NCBI RefSeq assembly: GCF_020400605.1
Contig: NZ_JAINRD010000002.1
Location: 434,001 to 498,000, forward strand
Direction: 5' to 3'
Origin: Streptomyces aculeolatus
GTDB taxonomy: Bacteria > Actinomycetota > Actinomycetes > Streptomycetales > Streptomycetaceae
DNA length: 64,000 nucleotides
A model generated the notes under the pieces. That model saw only the letters and a list, made by a program, of their open reading frames with translations, ran no database searches and was not told where the DNA came from. Shown here piece after piece: positions 1-9,540 of this stretch; the first letter of the stretch is position 1; each line of letters begins with the position of its first letter. The position numbers were made by a program, and so were the translations under genes.

Positions 1-564
1 GACCTCGCCCCCACCGCTGCACACGCCACCGGAAACGCCGCCGCCCCGGACCCGGCCCCAGCACCAGCCCCGGTCCCGGTCCCGCCGCCCGGCGTGCGGC
101 TGCGCGACTGCACCGCCGAGCCCGACCGGCGCCGCGCACACGCCCTGCTCCAGCGCGCCATGTCCGAGCACTTCGACTTCCAGCCGCACAGCTACGAGAC
201 CTGGCTGGCCGACCCCGCCAACGCAAGCCTCGACTGGTCGCTCGTCTGGATCGCCCACGTCGACGGGCTCGGCGACGCGGGCGCCCTGCTGGCGCGCGAC
301 GACCGCGAGGCGATGGGCTGGATCTCCACCCTCGGGGTCCTGCCCGAGGCCCGCGGCCGCGGCCTGGGCGGCCTGCTGCTGCGGCACGCCTTCGCCGCGT
401 TCGCCGGGCGGGGGCGGGAGACCGTCGGGCTCGGCGTCGACACCGGGAACGAGTCCGGCGCGCCGGCGCTCTACGAGCGGCACGGCATGGTCGTGTACTT
501 CGCGGTGAACACCTGGGAGATCACACTGCCCGCGGCGGCCGACGCGGCCGTCGCGGACCGGTGA
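1..564 (+). CDS. GNAT-family N-acetyltransferase (5' end outside window)
   Basis: The frame is open from base 1. About 31 Ala/Pro-rich residues come first, then a complete GNAT fold from the GTG at 94. The acetyl-CoA loop reads ARGRGLGGLLL (Q/R-x-x-G-x-G/A type), and the typical C-terminal half has NESGAPALYERHGM. The protein should transfer an acetyl group from acetyl-CoA to an amine, with substrate unknown. The Ala/Pro stretch looks like an inter-domain linker, so this may be the second domain of a two-domain acetyltransferase. Alternatively the gene may simply start at GTG 94 (156 aa). The next gene starts within about 30 bases, so they may be co-transcribed. Confidence 0.7.
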   Translation, partial: DLAPTAAHATGNAAAPDPAPAPAPVPVPPPGVRLRDCTAEPDRRRAHALLQRAMSEHFDFQPHSYETWLADPANASLDWSLVWIAHVDGLGDAGALLARDDREAMGWISTLGVLPEARGRGLGGLLLRHAFAAFAGRGRETVGLGVDTGNESGAPALYERHGMVVYFAVNTWEITLPAAADAAVADR

Positions 565-593
565 CGTACGAACGACAGCGAAACGGAGCGCAC

Positions 594-1388
594 ATGCCCC
601 TCGACGGCCGGACCGCACTGGTCACCGGCGTGAGCCGAGAGAAGGGAATCGGGTTCGCCATCGCCCGCCGGCTGCTGGCCGACGGCGCGCGCGTGTTCGC
701 GCACGGCTGGACGCCGCACGACGACGAGATGCCCTGGGGCGCCGACCGCGGCGGCACCGCCGCCGTGACCGCCGCGCTCGGCGGCGAGGGCGACCGCCTC
801 GCCTACGCGCACGCCGACCTCGCGGAACCCGCCGCCCCCGGCGCGCTGCTGGCCGCGGCGGGGGAGCGGTACGGGATGGTGGACACGCTCGTCGTCAACC
901 ACGCCCGCAGCTCCACGTACGACCTGGAGAAGCTCACGGCCGCCGAGCTGGACCTGTGCTGGGCGGTGAACGTCCGCGCCACGCTGCTGCTGGTGCAGGC
1001 GTTCGCGGAGCAGTACGACGCGGCGGCGGGGAAGGAGCGGGGCGGCGGCCGGGTCGTGCTGTTCACCTCCGGCCAGCACCTCGCGCCGATGAGCCAGGAG
1101 ATCCCGTACGCCGCCACGAAGGGGGCGCTCCAGCAGCTGACGCTGACGCTCTCCGACAGCCTCGTCGACCGCGGCATCACCGTGAACTGCGTCAACCCCG
1201 GCCCCACGGACACGGGCTGGGCGGGCGCGGAGCTGGCCGCGCAGGTCGGCCGGGCGCTGCCCCGCGGGACGTGGAACACGCCGGACGAGGCGGCGGCCGC
1301 GGTACGGCTGCTCCTGGGCGACGACGCGGCGACGATCACGGGCAACACCGTCGACGCCGAGTCGGGGTTCCGGCGCTGGGTGCACTAG
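594..1388 (+). CDS. SDR family NAD(P)-dependent oxidoreductase
   Basis: This is a classical-length short-chain dehydrogenase (264 aa). The N-terminal cofactor motif is TGVSREKGIG (TGxxxxxGIG type), the NNAG-like motif is NHARS, and the catalytic pair is Y172/K176 in IPYAATKGAL. The NPGPTDTGW loop follows. It should reduce a carbonyl or oxidise an alcohol with NAD(P)H; the substrate cannot be read. I chose ATG 594 because GGAG lies 5 bases upstream. A GTG at 561 overlapping the previous stop (GTGA) is an in-frame alternative without a good ribosome site. Confidence 0.85.
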   Translation: MPLDGRTALVTGVSREKGIGFAIARRLLADGARVFAHGWTPHDDEMPWGADRGGTAAVTAALGGEGDRLAYAHADLAEPAAPGALLAAAGERYGMVDTLVVNHARSSTYDLEKLTAAELDLCWAVNVRATLLLVQAFAEQYDAAAGKERGGGRVVLFTSGQHLAPMSQEIPYAATKGALQQLTLTLSDSLVDRGITVNCVNPGPTDTGWAGAELAAQVGRALPRGTWNTPDEAAAAVRLLLGDDAATITGNTVDAESGFRRWVH

Positions 1389-1440
1389 CGCCGGGCGGTA
1401 CGCGGCCGGGGGCGGAGGACCGGGTGGTAGACAGGGGCGT

Positions 1441-1791
1441 ATGACCGACGACGTGCAGGCTCTGCAGAAGCGGCTCGCGGCGTTCGCCGCGGCCCGGGAC
1501 TGGGAGCAGTACCACACCCCGAAGAACCTGGCCGCGGCGCTGAGCGTGGAGGCCGCGGAGCTGGTGGAGATCTTCCAGTGGCTCACGCCCGAGGAGTCGG
1601 CGCGGATCATGGCGGACCCGGACGCGGCGCACCGGGTGACGGACGAGGTCGCGGACGTGCTGTCGTACCTGCTGCAGTTCTGCTCCGCGGTGGGGGTGGA
1701 CCCGCTGGCGGCGCTGACGGCGAAGATCGAGCGCAACGAGGAGCGGTTCCCGCCGCCGCAGAAGGAGAGCGGGGCGGGGGACAGGCGTTGA
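1441..1791 (+). CDS. MazG-like nucleotide pyrophosphohydrolase
   Basis: A 116-aa all-alpha protein of the MazG/dCTPP1 (RS21-C6) type. The metal-binding acidic residues are visible: the helix VEAAELVEIFQW (ExxE) and the helix DEVADVLSYLL (ExxD). Such enzymes hydrolyse non-canonical or excess dNTPs to dNMP and pyrophosphate as house-cleaning. The single-domain length and the KNLAAALSVEAAEL segment match the short, dCTPP1-like subfamily better than full-length MazG. Its TGA overlaps or abuts the start of the next gene, suggesting translational coupling with the homocysteine methyltransferase. Confidence 0.82.
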   Translation: MTDDVQALQKRLAAFAAARDWEQYHTPKNLAAALSVEAAELVEIFQWLTPEESARIMADPDAAHRVTDEVADVLSYLLQFCSAVGVDPLAALTAKIERNEERFPPPQKESGAGDRR

Positions 1792-1799
1792 GACCCGGC

Positions 1800-2708
1800 G
1801 TGCCGTTCGCCGCGGCGGTCGCGCGGGCCGCGGGCGGCGGCCCGCCGCTGGTCCTCGACGGGGGCCTGTCGAACCAGCTCGAAGCGCAGGGCTGCGACCT
1901 CCGCGACGCGCTCTGGTCGGCCCGGGTGCTCGCGGAGGAACCGGCGCAGATCGAGGCCGCGCACGCCGCGTACGTACGGGCCGGGGCCGACGTGCTGCTG
2001 ACGGCGAGCTACCAGGCGACGTTCGAGGGCTTCGCGCGCCGGGGCACCGGCCGGCAGGAGGCGGCCCGGCTGCTGACGAGCAGCGTGACGCTGGCCCGGC
2101 GGGTGGCGGACGAAGCGCCGCGTCCGGTGTGGGTGGCGGCGTCGGCGGGCCCGTACGGGGCGATGCTGGCGGACGGCTCGGAGTACCACGGCCGGTACGG
2201 GGACGGCGTGGGCGTCGCGGAGTTGACGCGCTTCCACCGGCCCCGGCTGGAGGTGCTGGCCGCGGCGGAGCCGGACGTGCTGGCGCTGGAGACGGTGCCG
2301 GGGACGGCGGAGGCGGAGGCGCTGCTGCGGGCGGCGGCGGGTCTCGGGGTGCCGGCATGGCTGTCGTACACGGTCGCGGGCGGGAGGACCCGGGCGGGCG
2401 AGCCGCTGGCCGACGCCTTCGCGCTCGCGGCGGACGAGCCGGGGGTGGCGGCGGTGGGTGTCAACTGCTGCGCGCCGGAGGATGTCCCGTACGCGGTGGA
2501 GACGGCGGCGCGCGTCACGGGCAAGCCGGTGGTGGCGTACCCGAACAGCGGCGAGGGCTGGAGCGCTGGAACCCGTACCTGGCGGGGCCCCGGTTCGTTC
2601 GACCCGGCCGCCGCGCCGGGCTGGCGCCGCGCGGGCGCGGCGGCCCTGGGCGGCTGCTGCCGCGTCGGCCCGGAGTCGATCGCCGCCCTGGCGGCGGAAC
2701 TGCACTGA
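1800..2708 (+). CDS. mmuM: homocysteine S-methyltransferase (MmuM-type)
   Basis: About 302 aa, the full length of the family that methylates L-homocysteine to methionine, usually from S-methylmethionine. Visible features are the N-terminal LVLDGGLSNQLE, the barrel strand with LETVPG, and the Zn-binding cysteines in GVNCCAPEDV and the C-terminal ALGGCCRVGP. I chose GTG 1800. A TTG at 1788 overlapping the upstream TGA is in frame and would add four residues. It follows the MazG-like gene without a gap. Confidence 0.85.
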   Translation: MPFAAAVARAAGGGPPLVLDGGLSNQLEAQGCDLRDALWSARVLAEEPAQIEAAHAAYVRAGADVLLTASYQATFEGFARRGTGRQEAARLLTSSVTLARRVADEAPRPVWVAASAGPYGAMLADGSEYHGRYGDGVGVAELTRFHRPRLEVLAAAEPDVLALETVPGTAEAEALLRAAAGLGVPAWLSYTVAGGRTRAGEPLADAFALAADEPGVAAVGVNCCAPEDVPYAVETAARVTGKPVVAYPNSGEGWSAGTRTWRGPGSFDPAAAPGWRRAGAAALGGCCRVGPESIAALAAELH

Positions 2709-2756
2709 TCCGCCCGGCCACCCGAAACCCGATGGCCCCCGCCCCGCCCGCCGCGG

Positions 2757-2762
2757 AATACT
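2757..2762 (+). promoter_or_regulatory. possible -10 box of a leaderless hen1-pnkp transcript
   Basis: AATACT, five of six matches to TATACT, ends 7 bases before the GTG start of hen1 at 2770. No Shine-Dalgarno sequence precedes that GTG. This spacing is what leaderless actinobacterial mRNAs show, with transcription starting at the start codon. No clear -35 is visible, so this is a prediction. Confidence 0.4.
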
Positions 2763-2769
2763 CGCTCAC

Positions 2770-4287
2770 GTGTTCCTGACCATTACCGCGACCGGCACCG
2801 ACGCCGCGCCCGCCACCGACCTCGGCTTCCTCCTGCACAAGCACCCCGGGAAGGCGCAGGAGTTCGCCACCTCGCGCGGCACGGCCCACGTCTTCTACCC
2901 CGAGGCGACCACCGCCCGCTGCACCGCCGCGCTCCTCCTCGAGGTGGACCCCGTCGGCCTGGTGCGGGCCGCCAAGGGCAAGGGCAGGGGCGGCAAGGGC
3001 AAGAGCCCCGACTCCGCCCTCGCGCAGTACGTCAACGACCGCCCCTACGCCGCGTCGTCCCTCCTCGCCGTCGCGCTGAGCCGCGTCTTCCGGACCGCCA
3101 TGGCCGGCTCCAGCCGCACCCACCCCGAGCGCGCCGCGCAGCCTCTGCCGCTGCGCGTCGAGGTCCCCGCCGTCGCCGCCCGCGGCGGCCCCGGACTCGT
3201 CACCCGCCTCTTCGCGCCCATGGGCTGGCAGGTCACCGCCGACGCCGTGCCGCTCGACCCGGCCTTCCCCGAGTGGGGCGACTCGCGGTACGTCTCGCTC
3301 GTCCTGGACGGCGAGGTCCGCCTCGCGGACGCCCTGCGCCACCTGTACGTCCTGCTGCCGGTGCTGGACGACGCCAAGCACTACGGCGTCGCCCCCGACG
3401 AGGTCGACAAGCTGCTGCGCGCCGGCGAGGGCTGGCTGGAGGACCACCCGGAGCAGCGCCTCATCACCGGCCGCTACCTCTCCCGCCGCTGGTCGCTGGC
3501 CCGCGAGGCGCTGGAGCGGCTGGAGCTGGCCCGTCTCGCCGAGTCCGACGACGCGGAGCCGGAGGAGCTGGACAACGCCGTCGACGAGACGACGGACACC
3601 GAGGAGAAGCCGGTGCCGCTCGCCGTGCAGCGCCGCGCCGCCATCGCCGAGGCACTGCGCGCCGCCGGCGCGGCCCGCGTGCTGGATCTCGGCTGCGGCC
3701 AGGGCCAGTTGGTCAAGGAGCTGCTCGGTGACACGCGGTTCACCGAGATCGTCGGCGTCGACGTGTCCGTACGCGCCCTCGCCGCCGCCGCCCGCCGGCT
3801 GCGGCTGGAGCGCATGGGCGAGCGCCAGGCCGCGCGGGTGTCGCTGCTGCAGAGCGCGCTCACGTACACGGACCGCCGGCTCGCGGGCTACGACGCCGCC
3901 GTGCTGAGCGAGGTCGTCGAGCACGTCGACCCGCCGCGGCTGCCCGCCCTGGAGTACGCCGTCTTCGGCTCCGCGCGCCCCGCGACGGTGGTCGTGACGA
4001 CCCCCAACTCGGAGTACAACGTGCGCTGGGAGTCCCTGCCCGCCGGCCACGTCCGGCACGCGGACCACCGCTTCGAGTGGACCCGGGCGGAGTTCCGCGA
4101 CTGGGCGGGCCCGGTGGCGGCGCGGTTCGGCTACGCCGTGGCGTACGCGGGCGTGGGCCCGGACGACCCGGAGGTCGGACCCCCCACCCAGCTCGCGGTC
4201 TTCACCAGGACGGACACCCGCACCGACGCCCGCACGGACACCGAGACGGCACGCACCCGCACCGACACCCCGAAGGAGGCGTCATGA
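2770..4287 (+). CDS. hen1: 3'-terminal RNA ribose 2'-O-methyltransferase Hen1
   Basis: 505 aa, the length of bacterial Hen1. It 2'-O-methylates the 3' end at an RNA break before sealing by Pnkp, so the repaired RNA resists re-cleavage. The N-terminal half (about 1-240) is the bacterial Hen1-specific domain with the LLHKHPGKAQEF segment. The C-terminal half is a SAM methyltransferase with DLGCGQGQ at residue 306. The metal site is E381, E384, H385 in EVVEH and H433 in ADHRFEW; I recall the same 3-1-48 spacing for the Clostridium thermocellum enzyme. Its TGA overlaps the ATG of pnkp (ATGA). The GTG start has no ribosome site and may be leaderless. Confidence 0.95.
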   Translation: MFLTITATGTDAAPATDLGFLLHKHPGKAQEFATSRGTAHVFYPEATTARCTAALLLEVDPVGLVRAAKGKGRGGKGKSPDSALAQYVNDRPYAASSLLAVALSRVFRTAMAGSSRTHPERAAQPLPLRVEVPAVAARGGPGLVTRLFAPMGWQVTADAVPLDPAFPEWGDSRYVSLVLDGEVRLADALRHLYVLLPVLDDAKHYGVAPDEVDKLLRAGEGWLEDHPEQRLITGRYLSRRWSLAREALERLELARLAESDDAEPEELDNAVDETTDTEEKPVPLAVQRRAAIAEALRAAGAARVLDLGCGQGQLVKELLGDTRFTEIVGVDVSVRALAAAARRLRLERMGERQAARVSLLQSALTYTDRRLAGYDAAVLSEVVEHVDPPRLPALEYAVFGSARPATVVVTTPNSEYNVRWESLPAGHVRHADHRFEWTRAEFRDWAGPVAARFGYAVAYAGVGPDDPEVGPPTQLAVFTRTDTRTDARTDTETARTRTDTPKEAS

Positions 4288-6998
4288 GCGACACCACCCC
4301 GGCACCCGGCACCGGCACCGCGCCCGAGCCCCGCCGCCTCGGCGTCCCCGACCTCTCCCTCGTCGTGCTCATCGGCACCACCGGCTCCGGGAAGTCCACC
4401 TTCGCCCGCCGCCACTTCAAGCCCACGGAGGTCCTCTCCTCCGACTTCTGCCGCGGCCTGGTCGCCGACGACGAGAACGACCAGTCGGCCTCCGGCGACG
4501 CCTTCGAGGTGCTGCACTACATCGCCGGCAAGCGCCTCGCCGCCGGCCGCCTCACCGTCGTCGACGCCACCAGCGTCCAGCCGGAGGCCCGCCGCCAGCT
4601 CGTCCGCCTCGCCCGCGAGCACGACGTCCTGCCCGTCGCCATCGTCCTCGACGTCCCCGAGAGCGTCTGCCGCGAGCGCAACGCCGCCCGCCCCGACCGC
4701 GCCGGCATGGGCGCCCACGTCATCCCGCGGCAGCGCCGCGAGCTGCGCCGCGGCCTGCGCGGGCTGCAGCGCGAGGGCTTCCGCACCGTGCACCACCTGC
4801 GCGGCACCGAGGAGGTCGACGCCGCCCGGGTCGTCCTGGAGCGCCGCTACAACGACCTGGCCCACCTCACCGGCCCGTTCGACCTCATCGGCGACGTCCA
4901 CGGCTGCGCGGGCGAGCTGGAGACGCTGCTGGCGGACCTCGGGTACGAGGACGGGGTGCACCCCGCGGGCCGCACCGCTGTCTTCGTCGGCGACCTCGTG
5001 GACCGCGGCCCGGACAGCCCCGGCGTGCTGCGCCGCGTGATGGGCATGGTCGCCGCGGGCAGCGCGCTGTGCGTGCCCGGCAACCACGAGAACAAGCTCG
5101 GCCGCCTCCTGCACGGCCGCAACGTCAGGATCACCCACGGCCTCGCCGAGACCGTGGAGCAGCTGGAGCGCGCGGAGGAGGCGGAGCCCGGGTTCCGCGA
5201 GCGGGTGCGGACGTTCGTCGACGGGCTCGTCAGCCACTACGTCCTCGACGGCGGCCGGCTCGTCGTCAGCCACGCGGGGCTGCCGGAGAAGTACCACGGC
5301 CGCACGTCCGGCCGGGTGCGCTCCTTCGCGCTGTACGGGGACACCACGGGCGAGACCGACGAGTACGGGCTGCCGGTGCGCTACCCGTGGGCCGAGGAGT
5401 ACCGCGGCCGCGCCGCCGTCGTCTACGGCCACACCCCGACGCCGGAGGCGTCGTGGATCAACAACACGATCTGCCTCGACACGGGTTGCGTCTTCGGCGG
5501 CAAGCTGACCGCGCTGCGCTGGCCGGAGCGCGAGCTTGTCGACGTGCCGGCGGAGCGCGTCTGGTACGAGCCGGTCAAGCCGCTCGCCGCCGCGGCCGCA
5601 GGACCGGGCGCCGCGGCGGACGGCGCGGCGGCCGGCGGCACCGCCGGCGACCGCCCGCTGGACCTCGCCGACGTGCACGGCCGCCGCGTCGTGGAGACCG
5701 GCCAGCACGGCCGTGTCGCGGTACGGGAGGAGAACGCGGCGGCGGCGCTGGAGGTCATGAGCCGCTTCGCGGTCGACCCGCGGCTGCTGCTCTACCTGCC
5801 GCCGACGATGGCGCCCACCGCCACCTCCGCGGAGGAGGGGCACCTGGAGCACCCGGCGGAGGCGTTCGCGGCGTACCGCGCGGACGGCGTGGCGCAGGTG
5901 GTGTGCGAGGAGAAGCACATGGGCTCGCGGGCCGTGGCGCTGGTGTGCCGGGACGCGGGCGTCGCGGAGAAGCGCTTCGGCCTGCCCGCGGGCACGGGCG
6001 TGACGGGTGCGCTGCACACGCGCACGGGCCGCCCGTTCTTCGACGATGCCGAGCGCACCGAGCAGGTGCTCGCCCGCGTCCGCGACGCGGCGACGGTGGC
6101 CGGGCTCTGGGACGAGCTGGGCACGGACTGGCTGCTCCTCGACGCCGAACTGCTGCCGTGGTCGCTGAAGGCGGGCGGGCTGCTGCGCCAGCAGTACGCG
6201 GCCGTGGGAGCGGCGTCGCGCGCGGCGTTCCCCGGTGCGCTGGCGGCGCTGGAGGCGACGCACACGCGCCTGGCCGCCGCCGCGCCGCAGGCACCCGCAC
6301 CCCCGCCCGGGACCGGGGGCGACGGGGCCGGCGAGGCGGACGGGGCCGGCGACCCCGACCCGGCGACCGCCCTGGCCGCTCTCCTCGCCCGCCAGCGTGA
6401 GCGGGCCGGCGACGCCGAGGCGTTCTCGGCCGCGTACCGCCGCTACTGCTGGCCGGTCGACGGCCTCGACGGCGTGCGCCTGGCCCCGTTCCAGCTCCTC
6501 GCCGCCGAGGGCCGCAACCTGGCCACCGAGCCGCACGACACCCAGCTCGCCCTGCTCGACCGCCTGGTGGAGCACGACGCGAGCGGCCTCCTCCAGCGCA
6601 CCGGCCGGCTGTTCGTCGACACGGGCGACGACGCGTCGGTGGCCGCGGGCGTGCGCTGGTGGCAGGAGCTGACGGCGGCCGGCGGCGAGGGCATGGTCGT
6701 CAAGCCGCTCGCGGCGCTCGTACGGAACGGGGAGGGCCGGCTCGTACAGCCGGGCGTGAAGTGCCGCGGCCGGGAGTACCTGCGCATCATCTACGGCCCG
6801 GAGTACACCCGCCCGGCGAACCTGTCCCGGCTGCGCAGCCGCTACCTGGGGCACAAGCGCTCCCTGGCGCTGCGCGAGTACGCGCTCGGGCTGGAGTCGC
6901 TGGACCGGCTGGCGGCGGGAGAGCCGCTGTGGCGGGTGCACGAGGCGGTGTTCGCGGTGCTGGCGCTGGAGTCGGAGCCGGTCGACCCGCGGCTGTGA
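4284..6998 (+). CDS. pnkp: polynucleotide kinase-phosphatase Pnkp
   Basis: 904 aa with the three catalytic modules of bacterial Pnkp in order. The 5' kinase has Walker A GTTGSGKST at residues 31-39. The metallophosphoesterase has GDVHGC near 203, GDLVDRG near 237, GNHEN near 265, then HAGLP and YGHTP. The C-terminal ligase/adenylyltransferase has nucleotidyl lysine K544 in EEKHMGSR. Together these heal both ends of a broken RNA and activate the 5' end; ligation needs Hen1, encoded directly upstream with a 4-base overlap. An Ala/Gly-rich insert of about 40 residues before the ligase module and another near residue 675 are linkers. Start ATG 4284 has GGAGG 4 bases upstream. Confidence 0.95.
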   Translation: MSDTTPAPGTGTAPEPRRLGVPDLSLVVLIGTTGSGKSTFARRHFKPTEVLSSDFCRGLVADDENDQSASGDAFEVLHYIAGKRLAAGRLTVVDATSVQPEARRQLVRLAREHDVLPVAIVLDVPESVCRERNAARPDRAGMGAHVIPRQRRELRRGLRGLQREGFRTVHHLRGTEEVDAARVVLERRYNDLAHLTGPFDLIGDVHGCAGELETLLADLGYEDGVHPAGRTAVFVGDLVDRGPDSPGVLRRVMGMVAAGSALCVPGNHENKLGRLLHGRNVRITHGLAETVEQLERAEEAEPGFRERVRTFVDGLVSHYVLDGGRLVVSHAGLPEKYHGRTSGRVRSFALYGDTTGETDEYGLPVRYPWAEEYRGRAAVVYGHTPTPEASWINNTICLDTGCVFGGKLTALRWPERELVDVPAERVWYEPVKPLAAAAAGPGAAADGAAAGGTAGDRPLDLADVHGRRVVETGQHGRVAVREENAAAALEVMSRFAVDPRLLLYLPPTMAPTATSAEEGHLEHPAEAFAAYRADGVAQVVCEEKHMGSRAVALVCRDAGVAEKRFGLPAGTGVTGALHTRTGRPFFDDAERTEQVLARVRDAATVAGLWDELGTDWLLLDAELLPWSLKAGGLLRQQYAAVGAASRAAFPGALAALEATHTRLAAAAPQAPAPPPGTGGDGAGEADGAGDPDPATALAALLARQRERAGDAEAFSAAYRRYCWPVDGLDGVRLAPFQLLAAEGRNLATEPHDTQLALLDRLVEHDASGLLQRTGRLFVDTGDDASVAAGVRWWQELTAAGGEGMVVKPLAALVRNGEGRLVQPGVKCRGREYLRIIYGPEYTRPANLSRLRSRYLGHKRSLALREYALGLESLDRLAAGEPLWRVHEAVFAVLALESEPVDPRL

Positions 6999-7052
6999 GG
7001 ACGGCGCGGCCCCGCGCCCCCGGGAGACCGGGACGCGCGGGGCCGCCCGTCC
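6999..7052. terminator. bidirectional terminator between pnkp and the aldo/keto reductase gene
   Basis: A long hairpin between convergent genes: a perfect 12-bp stem (7006-7017 with 7035-7046) is extended by GGACGG/CCGTCC outer arms across one bulged base. There is no U tract, as is common in streptomycetes. Confidence 0.7.
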
Positions 7053-7058
7053 GGTGCC

Positions 7059-8108
7059 TCAGGCGGCGGACCTGGCAGCCGCCGGGCGGCGCCGCCGGGC
7101 CTGCTCGGTGAGCGACGGCGGGGTCCAGGCCCCGTCCGGGGGGTAGACGTCGGTGCCGGGCGGGACGATCTCGTCGATCCGGTCGAGCACGGCGTCGTCC
7201 AGCGCCACGGATGCGCCGGCGAGCGTGTTCCGCAGCTGCTCCATGGTGCGCGGGCCGATGATCACGGACGTCACGGCGGGGTGGGCGAGCGGGAAGGCGA
7301 CCGCCAGCTCCGGCAGCGAGCAGCCCACCTCGGCGGCCACGTCGACGAGCTTCTCGACGGCCTCCAGCTTCGCCGCGGTCAGCGGCGACGACGGGTCGAA
7401 GCGGTTCGGGTTCAGGGTGGGCCGTCCCGTGCTCAGGTCGAGGGCCTGCCCCTTGCGGTAGCGCCCGGTCAGGAAGCCGGAGGCCAGCGGGCTCCAGGTC
7501 AGCGCCCCCATCCCCAGGCGCTGCACCACCGGCAGTACGTGCCGCTCCACGCCCCGGGCCAGCAGGGAGTAGGGCGGCTGTTCGGTGCGGAACCGCATGA
7601 GGCCCCGGCGCTCGGCGACGTGGTGGGCCTCGACGACCTCGTCGGAGGGGAACGTCGAGCAGCCGAACGCCCTGATCTTGCCCTGCCGGACGAGGTCTGT
7701 CAGGGCGGAGAGCGTCTCCTCGATGTCGGTGGTGTGGTCCCGGCGGTGGACCTGGTAGAGGTCGATCCGGTCCGTCTGCAGCCGCCGCAGGCTCTCCTCC
7801 ACCTCGTGGACGATCCAGCGCCGCGAACCGCCGCCCCTGTTGGGCCCGTCCCCCATCGGGAAGTAGACCTTGGTCGCGAGCACCACGTCGTCACGCCGGC
7901 CCTTCAGCGCCTTGCCGACGATGGTCTCCGACTCCCCGGCCGAGTACATGTCGGCCGTGTCGACGAAGTTGATGCCCGCGTCCAGCGCGGCATGGGTGAT
8001 CCGCACGCAGTCGTCGTGGTCGCGGTTTCCGACCGAGCCGAACATCATCGTGCCCAGGCAGTACGGGCTGACCTCCATGCCGGTTCCGCCCAGAACGCGG
8101 TGGCGCAT
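7059..8108 (-). CDS. aldo/keto reductase
   Basis: 349 aa, a full-length (beta/alpha)8 aldo/keto reductase that uses NADPH to reduce aldehydes or ketones. The catalytic tetrad is visible: D and Y in [16 protein letters not shown] in LATKV and H in YQVHRRD. The C-terminal [10 protein letters not shown] segment is the usual cofactor-binding end. The N-terminal [19 protein letters not shown] is typical of the YajO/Tas-like (AKR11/12-type) branch. The substrate cannot be assigned. It is divergent from arginine deiminase across 185 bases, which should hold both promoters. Confidence 0.88.
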   Translation of the reverse strand: MRHRVLGGTGMEVSPYCLGTMMFGSVGNRDHDDCVRITHAALDAGINFVDTADMYSAGESETIVGKALKGRRDDVVLATKVYFPMGDGPNRGGGSRRWIVHEVEESLRRLQTDRIDLYQVHRRDHTTDIEETLSALTDLVRQGKIRAFGCSTFPSDEVVEAHHVAERRGLMRFRTEQPPYSLLARGVERHVLPVVQRLGMGALTWSPLASGFLTGRYRKGQALDLSTGRPTLNPNRFDPSSPLTAAKLEAVEKLVDVAAEVGCSLPELAVAFPLAHPAVTSVIIGPRTMEQLRNTLAGASVALDDAVLDRIDEIVPPGTDVYPPDGAWTPPSLTEQARRRRPAAARSAA

Positions 8109-8293
8109 GCGGCTCTCCTCGCTTCGTCGGTGCTCGTCGTCGCAACGGTGCGGACCCTACGAGCTGGAGTGCGCTCGAACGCAACAGCAGCTTGCGGCAG
8201 CACCGAGCAGCGACCCGGGACCGCCGGTGCTGCGCCGTGACGCCGTCGGTGAACCTCTGCCCCGCGCGCGGCCCCGCGTGGCAGTCTGATCCC

Positions 8294-9535
8294 ATGCCAG
8301 CGCCCACATTCCGCGTCGACTCCGAGGCCGGCCGCCTGCACCGCGTGATATTGCACCGGCCGGACATGGAGCTGAAGCGGCTCACGCCCCGCAACAAGGA
8401 CGCCCTCCTCTTCGACGACGTGCTGTGGGTCCGCCGCGCCCGCGAGGAGCACGACGGCTTCGCCGACGTGCTGCGCGACCGCGGCGTGCAGGTGCACCTC
8501 TTCGGCGAGCTGCTCGCCGAGAGCCTGGACATCCCCGAGGCGCGGGCGCTGGTCCTCGACCGGGTCTTCGACGAGAAGGAGTACGGGCCGCTCGCCACCG
8601 AGAAGCTCCGCTCCACGTTCGAGTCGCTGGACTCCGCGGCGCTCGTGGAGGCGCTCGTCGGCGGGATGACGAAGCGGGAGTACCTGGACGGGTTCGCGGA
8701 GCCGGCGTCCGTGCGCTTCCACGTGATGGACCCGGACGACTTCCTCCTCGGCCCGCTGCCGAACCACCTGTTCACCCGGGACACCTCCTGCTGGGTCTAC
8801 GACGGGGTGTCGATCAACGCGATGCGCTGGCCGGCGCGGCAGCGCGAGACCGTCCACTTCGAGGCGATCTACAAGCACCACCCGCTGTTCGCGGGGCCGG
8901 CGTCCGGCGGGTTCCACGTCTGGTCCGGCGGCCAGGAGGACTACCCGTCGACCATCGAGGGCGGCGATGTCCTGGTCATCGGCAACGGCGCCGTGCTCAT
9001 CGGCATGAGCGAGCGCACCACGCCGCAGGCGGTGGAGCTGCTGGCGCGGGGGCTGTTCGCGGCGGGCTCCGCGCGCACGATCGTGGCGCTGGACATGCCG
9101 AAGGCGCGGGCGTTCATGCACCTCGACACAGTGATGACGATGATCGACGGCGACACGTTCACGCAGTACGCGGGCCTGGGCATGCTCCGCTCGTACACGA
9201 TCGAGCCCGGCTCGGGCAGCGACGACCTGAAGGTCACCGACCACCCGCCGGAGCACATGCACAACGCCATCGCCGCCGCGCTCGGCCTGGACCGCATCCG
9301 GGTGCTGACGGCGACGCAGGACGTGCACGCCGCGGAGCGGGAGCAGTGGGACGACGGCTGCAACGTGCTGGCGGTGGAGCCGGGCGTGGTGGTGGCGTAC
9401 GAGCGGAACTCGACGACGAACACGTTCCTGCGCAAGCAGGGCATCGAGGTGATCGAGATCCGCGGCAGCGAGCTGGGCCGGGGCCGGGGCGGCCCGCGCT
9501 GCATGAGCTGCCCCGTCGAGCGCGGCCCGGTCTAG
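8294..9535 (+). CDS. arcA: arginine deiminase
   Basis: 413 aa, normal length. It hydrolyses L-arginine to citrulline and ammonia. Motifs of the guanidino-group hydrolase fold are present: [32 protein letters not shown], the His in FMHLDT, and the nucleophile Cys403 in GGPRCMS near the C-terminus. Ornithine carbamoyltransferase follows 51 bases downstream and could split the citrulline. There is no carbamate kinase or arginine/ornithine antiporter gene here, so a complete fermentative ADI pathway is not encoded in the window. The start is ATG 8294; GTG/ATG codons further upstream lack homologous sequence. Confidence 0.93.
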   Translation: MPAPTFRVDSEAGRLHRVILHRPDMELKRLTPRNKDALLFDDVLWVRRAREEHDGFADVLRDRGVQVHLFGELLAESLDIPEARALVLDRVFDEKEYGPLATEKLRSTFESLDSAALVEALVGGMTKREYLDGFAEPASVRFHVMDPDDFLLGPLPNHLFTRDTSCWVYDGVSINAMRWPARQRETVHFEAIYKHHPLFAGPASGGFHVWSGGQEDYPSTIEGGDVLVIGNGAVLIGMSERTTPQAVELLARGLFAAGSARTIVALDMPKARAFMHLDTVMTMIDGDTFTQYAGLGMLRSYTIEPGSGSDDLKVTDHPPEHMHNAIAAALGLDRIRVLTATQDVHAAEREQWDDGCNVLAVEPGVVVAYERNSTTNTFLRKQGIEVIEIRGSELGRGRGGPRCMSCPVERGPV

Positions 9536-9540
9536 GGTCT

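Noticed and set aside
471..2705. 744-aa minus-strand frame across the SDR, MazG and mmuM genes
   Set aside because: It spans three clear plus-strand genes and is Arg/Pro-rich without any motif.
4131..6941. 936-aa open frame on the minus strand opposite pnkp
   Set aside because: It is a shadow of pnkp, whose three catalytic modules are intact on the plus strand.
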